Part shown: positions 23,869-32,059 of the stretch, piece after piece | Layout: every line of letters starts with the position of its first letter | How positions within the stretch are numbered: position 1 is the first letter of the stretch | NCBI RefSeq assembly: GCF_026163685.1 | Contig: NZ_JAOXSR010000008.1 | Location: 62,001 to 126,000, forward strand | DNA: 64,000 nucleotides | Direction of reading: 5' to 3' | DNA from: Oerskovia flava | GTDB taxonomy: Bacteria > Actinomycetota > Actinomycetes > Actinomycetales > Cellulomonadaceae | Made by a program: the position numbers and the translations under genes | Notes under the pieces: model-generated | The model's database searches: none | What the model saw: only the letters and a program-made list of their open reading frames with translations | Told to the model about the DNA's origin: nothing

Positions 23869-25368
23869 TCACTCGTCGTCGTGGTCGTGATCGTGGTCGT
23901 GATCGTGGTCGTGGTCGTCGTGACCCTCGTCCGCGCCCTCGGCGCCCTCGTGGTCGTGACCCGCGTCCTCGTGGTCGTGGCCCTCGTGGTCTTCCTCGGT
24001 GTGCTCGTCGGAGTCCGTGGCGCCGTCCGCACCGTCCTCGCCGTGCTCGTCCTCGTGGACCGCCGGGACGTCGCCGGAGATGCCGTTGAGCTCGTTGGGC
24101 GTCACGGTCAGCTCGACCGAGTTCCACACCTCACCGGTCTCGATGTCGACCGCGTGCAGCGTGTTGGTGGCCGGCTCGGTGATGTACGCGGAACCGTCGA
24201 GGACGAAGAGGGTCGGGCGGGGCTCCTGCCAATCCATCGGCTCTTCCCAGGCGTCGATCACCGGGACGGAGCGCTCGAGCTCGCCGCTCTCGGGGTCGAT
24301 GACGTGCAGCTGGCCGTCGGCGCCGAGCACCAGGGCCTCACCGTCGTCACCGCGTCCCAAGGAGCGGAACGTGTAGCTCGACGGCAGGTCGACGAGGGTC
24401 AGGCCGCCGTCCCGCGTGTCGATGAGCGAGACGCGCGTGGGGCGCTCGAGCTCGGCGTCGGGGTCCGACTTGTAGTCACCCAGGACGATCGGCGACTGCT
24501 CGCTGCCGGCCTGGTTGCCGATGCGCCCGTAGGCGTCCGGGCTGGAGACCTTGGCGATCTCGCCGTCCGCGTAGACGAGCGCGCCGTCCTCGCAGCCGAT
24601 GACGACGGCCTCGTCGGCCGCCACGGCCTCGCCGTGGACGCCGGGGCACTCGTCGGAGGTCGCGATCTCCTCGTCGTCCGCGTCGAGGACGCGGATCCCC
24701 GTCCGGGCGTCCTCGGTGCCCTCCGAGACGACGAGCGAGCCGTCGGAGAGCTCGACGGCGACGCCGTGGTGGGCGCTGGGGGTCGTGTACTCGCGCAGCT
24801 CGACGTCGGGGTCGGCGACCTGGTCGGAGTCGAAGACGGCGATGTGCCCGGTGCCGTCCGCGAAGAGCGCGGTGCGGCCCTCGTGCAGGACGACGTGGCC
24901 CGGCTTCTCGGCCGGGAACGTCACGTCCGTCAGCGTCGGGGTGGTCGTGTAGTAGTGCGCGTGGTCGCCGTGCGGCTCGCCCCAGGAACCGGCGTCGAGC
25001 AGCTGGAACCCGGAGGCCGTCGAGACGAACACGTGGCGACCGTCGCCGGCCCCGTTGATGCGGTTGAAGCCCGCGAGCTCGATGTCGCCGACGGTCTCGA
25101 GCGTGGTCGCGTCGAGCACCTGGACGCCGCCGTCGTAGGTGAGGGCGAGGCGCGGTGTGACCGCGGCGGCCTCGACGACCTCGGCGACCTCCGGCGTCGT
25201 CTCCTCTGCGGGGGCGGACGACGACGCGTCGCCGCTCTCGCCCGTGCCGCACGCGGCGATCAGGGCGAGGGGCAGCGTCAGGCCGAGCGCGAGGTAGCGG
25301 CGCGGGCGACGGGTGGACCCGATCGCGGCGACCTCGGTGGTGCGGGGGTGCGTGTGGTGTACAGACAT
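23869..25368 (-). CDS. aztD: AztD-type periplasmic zinc metallochaperone
   Basis: A protein of 499 residues. A signal peptide with lipobox-like LIAAC (Cys about 40) precedes a beta-propeller of about 380 residues with repeated blade motifs (VQVLDATTLETVG, IAVFDSDQV, LHVIDPESG, LHAVDIETG) and several internal His pairs (GDHAHYY, SAHHGVAV). The C-terminal 70 residues are almost only Asp, Glu, Gly and His, ending in a run of DH pairs. AztD proteins bind zinc through such sites and hand it to AztC. The His-rich tail is longer than the propeller needs and could store zinc. Gene order supports the AztC/AztD pair. Confidence 0.85.
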   Translation of the reverse strand: MSVHHTHPRTTEVAAIGSTRRPRRYLALGLTLPLALIAACGTGESGDASSSAPAEETTPEVAEVVEAAAVTPRLALTYDGGVQVLDATTLETVGDIELAGFNRINGAGDGRHVFVSTASGFQLLDAGSWGEPHGDHAHYYTTTPTLTDVTFPAEKPGHVVLHEGRTALFADGTGHIAVFDSDQVADPDVELREYTTPSAHHGVAVELSDGSLVVSEGTEDARTGIRVLDADDEEIATSDECPGVHGEAVAADEAVVIGCEDGALVYADGEIAKVSSPDAYGRIGNQAGSEQSPIVLGDYKSDPDAELERPTRVSLIDTRDGGLTLVDLPSSYTFRSLGRGDDGEALVLGADGQLHVIDPESGELERSVPVIDAWEEPMDWQEPRPTLFVLDGSAYITEPATNTLHAVDIETGEVWNSVELTVTPNELNGISGDVPAVHEDEHGEDGADGATDSDEHTEEDHEGHDHEDAGHDHEGAEGADEGHDDHDHDHDHDHDHDDE

Positions 25369-25378
25369 ACGTGGCTCA

Positions 25379-25410
25379 GGTGCCGCGGGGCCGTGCGCCC
25401 TCGCGGCACC
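25379..25410 (-). terminator. Hairpin after rpmJ
   Basis: The stem GGTGCCGCG/CGCGGCACC, extended by GGGC/GCCC, lies between the rpmJ stop and the aztD start. Readthrough could couple aztD to the ribosomal operon, since no separate Zur-like site was seen before aztD. Confidence 0.65.
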
Positions 25411-25475
25411 TTCTCCTCTCCAACTGGTTGTGCTCGTGATGGTCGTGCGGGGGTTCGTGCGGGGACCGGGTGCGG

Positions 25476-25598
25476 TCAGCCCTGGCGCGCCTTCCAGCGC
25501 GGGTTCTTCTTGTTGATGACGAAGGTCTTGCCGCGGCGGCGCACGACGATCGAGCCTTCCTTGTTCTTCAGCGAGCGGAGCGACGCGCGGACCTTCAT
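25476..25598 (-). CDS. rpmJ: Ribosomal protein bL36, cysteine-free form
   Basis: A protein of 40 residues, [19 protein letters not shown] to NPRWKARQG. The usual CxxC...CxxxxH zinc ligands are absent, which marks the zinc-independent paralogue. Its ATG overlaps the stop of rpmE (ATGA). It is the last gene of the operon rpmB-rpmG-rpsN-rpmE-rpmJ. Confidence 0.93.
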   Translation of the reverse strand: MKVRASLRSLKNKEGSIVVRRRGKTFVINKKNPRWKARQG

Positions 25599-25879
25599 CG
25601 CGTGCCTCCCGTCGAGCCGTAGCGGCGGCGGAACTTCTCGACGCGGCCTGCGGTGTCGACGACGCGCGCGGTGCCGGTGTAGAAGGGGTGGCTCGCGCTC
25701 GAGATCTCGACGTCGATCACCGGGTAGGTGTTCCCGTCGGTCCACTCGATCGTCTTGGCCGGGCGACCCGGGCCGCCGGGGTGGGAGGCCGCGAGGGTCG
25801 AGCGCGTGAGGAACGCGAAGTCGGCGGACTGGTCGCGGAAGACGACCGGGCCGTACTCGGGGTGGATGTCCTTCTTCAT
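25595..25879 (-). CDS. rpmE: Ribosomal protein bL31 type B
   Basis: A protein of 94 residues, [20 protein letters not shown], with SASHPFYTG and a basic [10 protein letters not shown] end. It has no cysteines, as in type B bL31, which replaces the zinc-binding type A when zinc is low. The start at 25879 follows rpsN by 13 bp, and its stop overlaps rpmJ. Confidence 0.94.
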   Translation of the reverse strand: MKKDIHPEYGPVVFRDQSADFAFLTRSTLAASHPGGPGRPAKTIEWTDGNTYPVIDVEISSASHPFYTGTARVVDTAGRVEKFRRRYGSTGGTR

Positions 25880-25892
25880 GGGTGTTCTCCGT

Positions 25893-26198
25893 TCACCAGC
25901 TGGACTTCTTGACGCCCGGCAGCTCACCGCGGTGCGCCATCTCGCGCAGCGTGATGCGCGAGATGCCGAACTTGCGGTGGTACGCACGGGGGCGCCCGTC
26001 GGACACGTCGCGGTTGCGCAGGCGGGTGGCGCTCGCGTCCCGGGGCTGCTTGCGCAGCTCGGTCGACGCGGCGGCCTTGTCGTCGGCCGAGGCGGACGGC
26101 GAGGCGATGATCTTCTTCAGCTCGGCGCGACGCTCCGCGTAGCGCTCGACGATCTCGCGACGCTGGGCGTCGCGGGCGATCTTGGACTTCTTGGCCAT
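25893..26198 (-). CDS. rpsN: Ribosomal protein uS14, cysteine-free form
   Basis: A protein of 101 residues, the longer C-minus form of uS14 ([20 protein letters not shown] and [17 protein letters not shown]) lacking the four zinc ligands of the short form. It lies 3 bp after rpmG within the same operon. Confidence 0.95.
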   Translation of the reverse strand: MAKKSKIARDAQRREIVERYAERRAELKKIIASPSASADDKAAASTELRKQPRDASATRLRNRDVSDGRPRAYHRKFGISRITLREMAHRGELPGVKKSSW

Positions 26199-26201
26199 GG
26201 G

Positions 26202-26369
26202 TCAGCGCTCCTCGCGGAAGTCGACGTGGCGGCGCACGACGGGGTCGAACTTGCGCAGCACGAGTCGGTCAGGGGTGTTGCGGCGGTTCTTGCGGGTCAC
26301 GTAGGTGAAGCCCGTGCCGGCCGTCGAGCGGAGCTTGATGACGGGTCGCAGATCGGTGCGCTTGGCCAT
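26202..26369 (-). CDS. rpmG: Ribosomal protein bL33, cysteine-free form
   Basis: A protein of 55 residues, [18 protein letters not shown], with [14 protein letters not shown] and a KFDPVVRRH end. The CxxC pairs of the zinc-binding form are replaced. Its ATG shares one base with the rpmB stop (TGATG). Confidence 0.94.
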   Translation of the reverse strand: MAKRTDLRPVIKLRSTAGTGFTYVTRKNRRNTPDRLVLRKFDPVVRRHVDFREER

Positions 26370-26605
26370 CAGACCTTCTCCCCACGAGCGAGGATCTGCG
26401 CGACGATCACGTCGATGCCGCGCTTGTCGATGGTCTTGATGCCCTTGGCGCTGACGCGCAGCGTCACGTGCCGCCCGAGCGACGGGACCCAGTAGCGCTT
26501 CTTCTGGATGTTCGGGTTGAAGCGTCGCTTGGTCCGCACGTGGGAGTGCGAGATCGCGTGGCCGAAGCCGGGCTGGGTGCCGAGCACCTGGCAGACGGCA
26601 GACAT
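26369..26605 (-). CDS. rpmB: Ribosomal protein bL28, zinc-independent form
   Basis: A protein of 78 residues, [20 protein letters not shown], with [20 protein letters not shown] and a [11 protein letters not shown] end. Only one cysteine remains instead of the zinc-ligand set. It is the first gene of the C-minus ribosomal operon, with two Zur-like sites about 100 and 135 bp upstream. Confidence 0.94.
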   Translation of the reverse strand: MSAVCQVLGTQPGFGHAISHSHVRTKRRFNPNIQKKRYWVPSLGRHVTLRVSAKGIKTIDKRGIDVIVAQILARGEKV

Positions 26606-26703
26606 GGTCATCCTTCGGGGTCGGGACCCGTCAGGGTCGGGACGAGGGTCGGGACGGTGGTCCTCGACGGGCGGTGTCGGACCGGCCTCGCGTAGAACGC
26701 ACT

Positions 26704-26716
26704 GAGAACCGTTATC
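26704..26716. promoter_or_regulatory. Zur-box-like site 1 between rpmB and CobW-like gene
   Basis: The 13-mer GAGAACCGTTATC, one base short of a perfect GAGAA/TTCTC inverted repeat, is placed to control both divergent genes. Confidence 0.6.
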
Positions 26717-26737
26717 CCGACCTGAGGTACTGTACAC

Positions 26738-26750
26738 GAGAATCGTTCTC
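26738..26750. promoter_or_regulatory. Zur-box-like site 2 between rpmB and CobW-like gene
   Basis: A perfect inverted repeat GAGAA-TCG-TTCTC, 20 bp before the ATG of the CobW-like gene. It fits a Zur operator covering that gene's promoter. Confidence 0.65.
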
Positions 26751-26769
26751 AGTCAGTCTGGAGTGCACG

Positions 26770-27933
26770 ATGCCCGTACAGCCCCGGTCCGACGACCGGA
26801 TCCCCCTGCACGTCCTCACGTCGATCGACCCCGTCCTGCGCGACAGCGCGGTCTTCGGCATCGTCGTCGACACCCCGCGCACGGTCGCCCTGCGGCACGA
26901 CATCCTCGCCGAGAGCGGGGAGCTGCGCCGGGTGGTCGTCGACGCCACCGGCGTCGTCGAGGACCTGCTCGTCCCGCTCGAGCACGCCTGCCTGTCGTGC
27001 GCGGTGCGCGAGGACGCGCTGCCCACGCTGCGCGAGCTCGCCCGCGACGGCCGGTGGGACCGGGTGGTGCTCGCGCTCCCGGTCTCCGCCGAGTCGCTCC
27101 CGGTGTCCCGCGCCCTGAGCGCCGCGAGCGAGCCCGGCAGCGAGCTCGACGCGCTGCGGGTCGCCACGGTCCTCACGGTGCTCGACGTCGAGTCGGCCGA
27201 GACCGATCTCCTCGACGACGAGCTCGTCTCCGAGCGCGGCATCGCGCTCACCGAGGACGACGGCCGGGCCATCGGCGAGGTGCTCGCCGCCCAGCTCGAG
27301 CACACGGACCTCGTCGTCACGTCCGGAGACCTGCGCGCCGCGCCGACGGGCTCCGGCCTCGTCGACCGCCTGCGCGCCGCGGGCTCCGAGCGGGTCGACG
27401 GCCTGCACCACCTCACGGTGGCGCTGCTCGACGCCGGGAGGTACGACGCGGTCGACGGTGAGCGGCGGGCGCACCCGCTCGGCGCCCGCGGCCCGCTGCA
27501 CGCACCCGTGATGCCGGGTGACGCGTCCTGGACCCTGGAGCTCACCTCCAGCCGCCCGTTCCACCCCGAGCGCCTGCTGGAGCAGGTCGAGCGCCTCGGC
27601 ACCGGGCGCCTGCGCAGCCGCGGCGTCTTCTGGGTACCGAACCGCCCGGACTCGTTGTGCGCGTGGGACGGCGCCGGCGGCCAGCTGAGCATCGGCGAGC
27701 TGGGGCCGTGGCAGGGACTGACCGCGCGCACGCGGCTCGTGTTCGTGGGCGCGGGCGGGGAGGACGGCCCGGACGGCCCGGACCCCGACGGCTCGGCGCT
27801 GCGGGCCGAGCTCCGCGCCGCGTTCGACGAGATCCTCGCGACCGGCGAAGAGATGGCTGACGGCGGGCTGCGCTGGCTCGGCCGGGAGGACGTCCTCGCT
27901 CCGTGGCTCGGGGCACGGAGCGAGGCCGCCTGA
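26770..27933 (+). CDS. CobW-like Mrf-type protein without a P-loop
   Basis: A protein of 387 residues. The N-terminal domain has the CobW zinc-binding CLSCAVRED (about 76-84), and the C-terminal CobW_C domain has WTLELTSSRPFHPERL and VFWVPNRPDSLCAWDG. In place of the GxxGxGKT loop the N-terminus reads VLTSIDPVLRDSAVF, so GTP binding by the usual site is doubtful. In mycobacteria the CobW-like protein Mrf, encoded beside the C-minus ribosomal genes, recruits the hibernation factor Mpy to ribosomes in zinc starvation. The same neighbourhood and Zur-like sites point to that role here. The ATG at 26770 follows the second Zur-like site. Confidence 0.75.
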   Translation: MPVQPRSDDRIPLHVLTSIDPVLRDSAVFGIVVDTPRTVALRHDILAESGELRRVVVDATGVVEDLLVPLEHACLSCAVREDALPTLRELARDGRWDRVVLALPVSAESLPVSRALSAASEPGSELDALRVATVLTVLDVESAETDLLDDELVSERGIALTEDDGRAIGEVLAAQLEHTDLVVTSGDLRAAPTGSGLVDRLRAAGSERVDGLHHLTVALLDAGRYDAVDGERRAHPLGARGPLHAPVMPGDASWTLELTSSRPFHPERLLEQVERLGTGRLRSRGVFWVPNRPDSLCAWDGAGGQLSIGELGPWQGLTARTRLVFVGAGGEDGPDGPDPDGSALRAELRAAFDEILATGEEMADGGLRWLGREDVLAPWLGARSEAA

Positions 27934-27975
27934 CCGTGGGACACCGGAGGTCGCAGGACTCCACGAGGAGACGAC

Positions 27976-28038
27976 CCCGGGGGCGGACCGCCGCGTGAGC
28001 TCCCCCCTGCGGGGCTCGCGTCACGAGCCGCCCCCGGG
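27976..28038. terminator. Bidirectional GC-rich hairpin
   Basis: Arms CCCGGGGGCGG (27976-27986) and CCGCCCCCGGG (28028-28038) flank a second inner inverted repeat. It lies in the 297-bp gap between two convergent genes, which holds nothing else recognisable. Confidence 0.6.
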
Positions 28039-28230
28039 AGGTCGCCCGTGGCCGCACGACCCGGCGCGTGACCCGACACACCGGTCGTTCGCGACCACGG
28101 GCGATCTCGGGTGAGGAGAGCGATGGCGCCCCGGTTCGTGACATGTCGCCACAGGTGACCTAGGTCACAGGTTGCGCCTTCCGCGTGCGGCTTGCACGGG
28201 CAGGAGCGCCTCCGACCGGGTGAAAACCCC

Positions 28231-28893
28231 TCAGTCGGCCCGGCGACGCAGCACGAGGACCGTCGCCACGGCCGCCACCACGAGCACTCCACCCACGCCC
28301 GCGACGATCGGCAGCACGGAGCCGCCGTCGTCGGAGGACGAGCCGTCGGTCCCGGCCGGCGTCTCGGCGGGAGCGCCGGTCTCGGTCGCCTGGGCGGTCT
28401 CGGACGGGGTCTCCTCGGCCGGGCTCTCGGTCTCGGCCGGCGTCTCGGTCGCGTCCTCGGTCGCGGGCTCGGCCTGCTCCGCGACGTCGAAGGCGAAGGT
28501 GCCCTCGATGGGGTGGCCGTCGGACGACACGACCCGCCAGGCGACGGAGTACGCGCCGCCCGGCAGCGCGTCGGGCAGGGCCAGCACCGCGTCGGTGCCG
28601 TCCATCGTCGGCGCGCCCTCGGCGACGGTCTCCCCCGCCGCGTCGGTGACGATCACCCGGGGCTCGACGTCCAGCGGCTCGGTGTTGAACGTCAGGGTGA
28701 TGGCCGACGGCGGGTCCGCCAGCTCGGCGCCGTCGGCCGGGTCGGAGGAGATCAGCCGGTCGTGCGCGCTCGCGGGTGCCGCGAGCGTCAGGACGGTCGC
28801 GAATGCCATCCCCAGCGCGAGGGCGAGCGCGAGCGCGGCTGCGAGGGCGTTGCGGGTCGTGAGTCGGGTGGTGCGGGTGTCTCGGGTGTTCAC
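28231..28893 (-). CDS. CopC-domain copper-binding membrane protein
   Basis: A protein of 220 residues. A signal peptide (cleavage near PASA|H, so the mature protein starts with the copper-ligand His) leads to a CopC domain (about 46-145, with HDRLISSDPADGAEL, YSVAWRVVSSDGHPIEG and FAFDV). A linker of about 50 residues made of Thr, Glu, Ala and Pro and a C-terminal membrane helix with RRRAD follow. It binds copper outside the membrane. The GTG at 28893 has GAAGG upstream. The membrane protein upstream could be a partner, but no CopD domain is visible. Confidence 0.85.
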   Translation of the reverse strand: MNTRDTRTTRLTTRNALAAALALALALGMAFATVLTLAAPASAHDRLISSDPADGAELADPPSAITLTFNTEPLDVEPRVIVTDAAGETVAEGAPTMDGTDAVLALPDALPGGAYSVAWRVVSSDGHPIEGTFAFDVAEQAEPATEDATETPAETESPAEETPSETAQATETGAPAETPAGTDGSSSDDGGSVLPIVAGVGGVLVVAAVATVLVLRRRAD

Positions 28894-28978
28894 GTGTGTG
28901 CCTTCGGTCGAGTCGGTCCCCGGGCGCGCGGGCGCGCTCGGCCTCGTCACCACGCACGCGGGGCGTGCGGCAGGGGTG

Positions 28979-29668
28979 TCAGGCGGTGACGGGCCGGCCG
29001 CCCGACGGCGGCCCACGCGTCGGCGCGACCCCCACCACGTGCAGGGCACGCCGGGGGGCGGGGGCCGGTGACGCCGGCTGCAGCCGGCGTGAGGGGGCCG
29101 GTGCGACCGGCACCACGACCCTGGCGAGAGGCACCAGCCAGACGATCAGTCGGGCGAGGGCCTCCTCGCCGCGGGCGACGACGAGCGCGAGCACCACCGT
29201 GGCGACGACGTGCGCACCGAGCATCCACAGGTCCGACGGGGTGCTGTGGGCGAGGTGAGCGGCCGTCTCCGGCAGAGCGGGCACGACAGACCCGGTCGGC
29301 ACGGTGCCGACACCGGCGCCCGTGCCGCACGCCCCGTGACCCGCGTGGCCCAGCGCGGCGGGAGGCAGTGCCGCCGACGCCGGTACGCAGGACCTGGCGA
29401 CCCCGGTCCCCGGCGCGGCGAGCAGCGTGAGCGCCTGGTGCAGCAGGAGCTGTCCGGCGCCCAGGACGACCAGCAGGCGCGGGGCCGTGAAGCGGACGCT
29501 GCTGACCGCCGTCGTGCCGGCGACCGTGAACGCGGTCAGGGCCGCGAGGATCGCGGGGTGCGGCAGGACGCCGCCCGCGACGTGGTGCGCGAGCGCGGCG
29601 AGCGCCAGCACGAGGGTCGCCAGCAGCACCGCGCGCGTGACGCGCAAGGGGCCGGCGACCGTGAGCAC
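28979..29668 (-). CDS. Hypothetical polytopic membrane protein
   Basis: A protein of 229 residues from the GTG at 29668, with about five membrane helices and several His residues near or within them (AHHVAG, HAGHGACG). The C-terminus is cytoplasmic, Pro/Arg-rich. It is one gene upstream of the CopC-like gene, so a part in copper handling is possible. The family was not recognised. Confidence 0.6.
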   Translation of the reverse strand: MLTVAGPLRVTRAVLLATLVLALAALAHHVAGGVLPHPAILAALTAFTVAGTTAVSSVRFTAPRLLVVLGAGQLLLHQALTLLAAPGTGVARSCVPASAALPPAALGHAGHGACGTGAGVGTVPTGSVVPALPETAAHLAHSTPSDLWMLGAHVVATVVLALVVARGEEALARLIVWLVPLARVVVPVAPAPSRRLQPASPAPAPRRALHVVGVAPTRGPPSGGRPVTA

Positions 29669-29678
29669 GCCGTCCACC

Positions 29679-30371
29679 CTAGCTCTCGACCGGCGCCTCG
29701 CTGCGTGCGCGGGCGGCCCTGCCACGACCGCCCGCGCCGCCTGATCCGCCAGATCCGCCAGATCCGAGCACCGGGCCACGGGGCAGCAGCCGGTCGATCC
29801 CGACGATCACGAGGCCGAGCACGAAGAACCCGACCCCGTAGATCAGCACGTTCGTGACGAGCCCGCCCCAGCCCAGCTCGCCGAGGTCGACGAACCCGTA
29901 CGGGTACTCGCTGCCCGGGCTGACGAGGCCGCGGACGGTCGTGAACCCGAAGTAGGCGAGCGGGTAGAGCAGCCATAGCGCGGCGTTCCGGACGCGCAGC
30001 CGGCGGTGACGGTCGCACAGCAGGAAGTCCACGAAGACCGCCAGCGGCAGCAGCTCGTGCTCGATCTGCCCGTCCGTGAGCCCGAGGAGGACAGCGGGGG
30101 CGTCCGGCTCCTCGGGGGCGAGGACGAAGAACGACACCAGCCCCGTGATCGCGGCGAAGAGCGTCACGGCGCCCTTCGCCCAGGCGGGCGGCTGGGGACG
30201 GCGCGTGAGCGAGGCGATCCCCGCCCACGCGAACACCACCGCGACGAGGAACCCCGTCTGGTTCGTGAAGTACACGAGCCCTTCGACGTCGCCGTCCCGC
30301 CAGATCTGGCGGGTGCCGACGAGGGCGAGCCCCACCAGCGCGAGACGGTACAGCCCGACGAGCACGTCCAT
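29679..30371 (-). CDS. Pr6Pr family membrane protein
   Basis: A protein of 230 residues with six membrane helices, YFTNQTGFLVAVVFAW (about 34-49), HELLPLAVFVDFLL, and YPLAYFGFTTVRG. This matches the Pr6Pr family of six-helix proteins of unknown function. The C-terminal 30 residues are Gly/Ser/Arg-rich. The ATG at 30371 has GGAGG upstream. Confidence 0.75.
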   Translation of the reverse strand: MDVLVGLYRLALVGLALVGTRQIWRDGDVEGLVYFTNQTGFLVAVVFAWAGIASLTRRPQPPAWAKGAVTLFAAITGLVSFFVLAPEEPDAPAVLLGLTDGQIEHELLPLAVFVDFLLCDRHRRLRVRNAALWLLYPLAYFGFTTVRGLVSPGSEYPYGFVDLGELGWGGLVTNVLIYGVGFFVLGLVIVGIDRLLPRGPVLGSGGSGGSGGAGGRGRAARARSEAPVES

Positions 30372-30457
30372 GTGCGGTCCTCCAGGTCAGTGGTGGGGCG
30401 AGAGTAGCGCGAGACGCGACCTCTCTCACGTCCCGACGGACGGGAGAGGATGGGTCC

Positions 30458-31708
30458 ATGACTGTTCACCAGACCACCCGCAGCTCCGTCGCCATCACGA
30501 ACGGCTACGTCGTCCCCGTCGCCTCCGCACCCCTGGAGAACGCGACCGTCCTCGTCGAGGACGGGGTCATCACCGCCGTCGGGCACGACGTCGTGATCCC
30601 CGAGGGCGTCCCGACGATCGACGCCGCCGGCCGCTGGGTCCTGCCCGGCTTCCTCGAGTCGCACGCCCACATGGGCGTCATGGAGGAGGCCGAGGGGTGG
30701 GCCGGCAACGACACGAACGAGATGACCGACCCGAACGGCTCCGCCCTGCGCGCGCTCGACGCGATCAACATCGAGGACGAGGGCTTCCGGGACGCGCTGA
30801 TCGGCGGGGTGACGTCCGCCGTCGTCAAGCCCGGCTCCGGCAACCCGATCGGCGGGCAGACCGTCGCGATCAAGACCTGGGGCGGTCGCACCGTCGACGA
30901 GCAGGTCATCCGGGAGGCCGTGTCCGTGAAGTCCGCCCTCGGGGAGAACCCGAAGCGGGTCTACGGCGACCAGAAGAAGACGCCGTCGACGCGCCTCGGG
31001 GTCGCGAAGGTGATCCGGCAGGCGTTCCTCGACGCCCAGGACTACGTCGCACGACGCGACGCCGCGGAGACCAAGGGCGAGCCGTTCGCGCGCGACCTCG
31101 GCAAGGAGACGCTCGCGCGCGTGCTCGCAGGCGAGCTGTTCTGGGACCAGCACACGCACCGTGCGGACGACATCGCGACGGCCCTGCGCCTCGCGGACGA
31201 GTTCGGCTACCGGCTCGTCGTCAATCACGGGACCGACGGCGCGGCGATCGCCGACGTGCTCGCCGAGCGCGACGTGCCGGTCATCTTCGGCCCGATGTTC
31301 ACGTCGCGCTCCAAGGTCGAGCTGCGCAACCGGGACATCGCGAACCTCGGCGCCCTCGCCCGCGCCGGGGTGCGCGTCGCGATCACGACGGACCACCCCG
31401 TCGTGCCGATCAACTTCCTCGTCCACCAGGCCTCCCTCGCCGTCAAGGAGGGCCTCGACCGCGACGTGGCGCTCGCCGCGCTGACGACCAACCCGGCGTC
31501 GTTCCTGGGCCTCGACGACCGCGTGGGTTCGCTGACGCCGGGCCTCGACGGCGACGTCGTGATCTGGTCGGGCGACCCGCTCGACGTCAACGCGCGCGCC
31601 GAGCACGTGTTCATCACCGGCACGCAGGTCTACTCGTGGGACGCGACGGCGAACGGCGGCCGGGGCGCCGGCGTCGTGGTCGACCGCGGGGCGCGCTTCA
31701 CCGACTGA
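30458..31708 (+). CDS. Amidohydrolase family metal-dependent hydrolase
   Basis: A protein of 416 residues with a beta/alpha barrel. The metal-binding HAH lies in ESHAHMG (about 67-73), HTHRADD and VVNHGTDG supply further His ligands, and ITTDHPVVP gives the catalytic Asp. N- and C-terminal beta-sandwich strands are typical (PTIDAAGRWVLPGF and GLDGDVVIWSG). It cleaves C-N bonds of a cyclic or peptide-like substrate; the sequence does not show which. The ATG at 30458 has GAGAGGATGGG upstream. Confidence 0.88.
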   Translation: MTVHQTTRSSVAITNGYVVPVASAPLENATVLVEDGVITAVGHDVVIPEGVPTIDAAGRWVLPGFLESHAHMGVMEEAEGWAGNDTNEMTDPNGSALRALDAINIEDEGFRDALIGGVTSAVVKPGSGNPIGGQTVAIKTWGGRTVDEQVIREAVSVKSALGENPKRVYGDQKKTPSTRLGVAKVIRQAFLDAQDYVARRDAAETKGEPFARDLGKETLARVLAGELFWDQHTHRADDIATALRLADEFGYRLVVNHGTDGAAIADVLAERDVPVIFGPMFTSRSKVELRNRDIANLGALARAGVRVAITTDHPVVPINFLVHQASLAVKEGLDRDVALAALTTNPASFLGLDDRVGSLTPGLDGDVVIWSGDPLDVNARAEHVFITGTQVYSWDATANGGRGAGVVVDRGARFTD

Positions 31709-31720
31709 CCGACGACCCGC

Positions 31721-32059
31721 TCAGCGGCGCGCGCAGTCGATGCACTCGCGCGCCGCCGGGCGGGCGACGAGGCGCTCGGCCCCGATCGGCCGACCGCACC
31801 GCACGCACGTGCCGTACGTGCCGTCGTCGAGCCGGCCGAGCGCCTCGTCGATCTGGGCGAGCTGCTGGGTGGCCGCGCGCACGAGCGCGCCGAGCTGCGC
31901 CCGCTCGAACGCGATGGTCGCGCCGTCGGGGTCGTGCTCGTCGTCCGCGTTGGAGTCGCGCGACGCCTCGACGATCCCGGCGACGTCCCCGTGCAGCGCC
32001 GCCAGGCGCCGCACGGCCTCGGCCCGCTGCGCCTCCAGCAGCTCGCGGGGGCCGGTCAT
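31721..32059 (-). CDS. DksA/TraR-type zinc-finger protein
   Basis: A protein of 112 residues: an N-terminal helical hairpin with Asp/Glu-rich middle (SNADDEHDPDGA), then a zinc finger CVRC...CIDC (about 85-109, with GTYGTCVRCGRPIGAERL). DksA/TraR proteins enter the RNA polymerase secondary channel. Its ATG overlaps the stop of the S9 peptidase gene (ATGA), so it is the third gene of the operon begun by the ArsR-type repressor. Confidence 0.85.
   Translation of the reverse strand: MTGPRELLEAQRAEAVRRLAALHGDVAGIVEASRDSNADDEHDPDGATIAFERAQLGALVRAATQQLAQIDEALGRLDDGTYGTCVRCGRPIGAERLVARPAARECIDCARR

Noticed and set aside
28210-28220. TTTTCACCCGG on the minus strand near 28.2 kb
   Set aside because: It lies downstream of the CopC-like gene and is not followed by the second half of the element.
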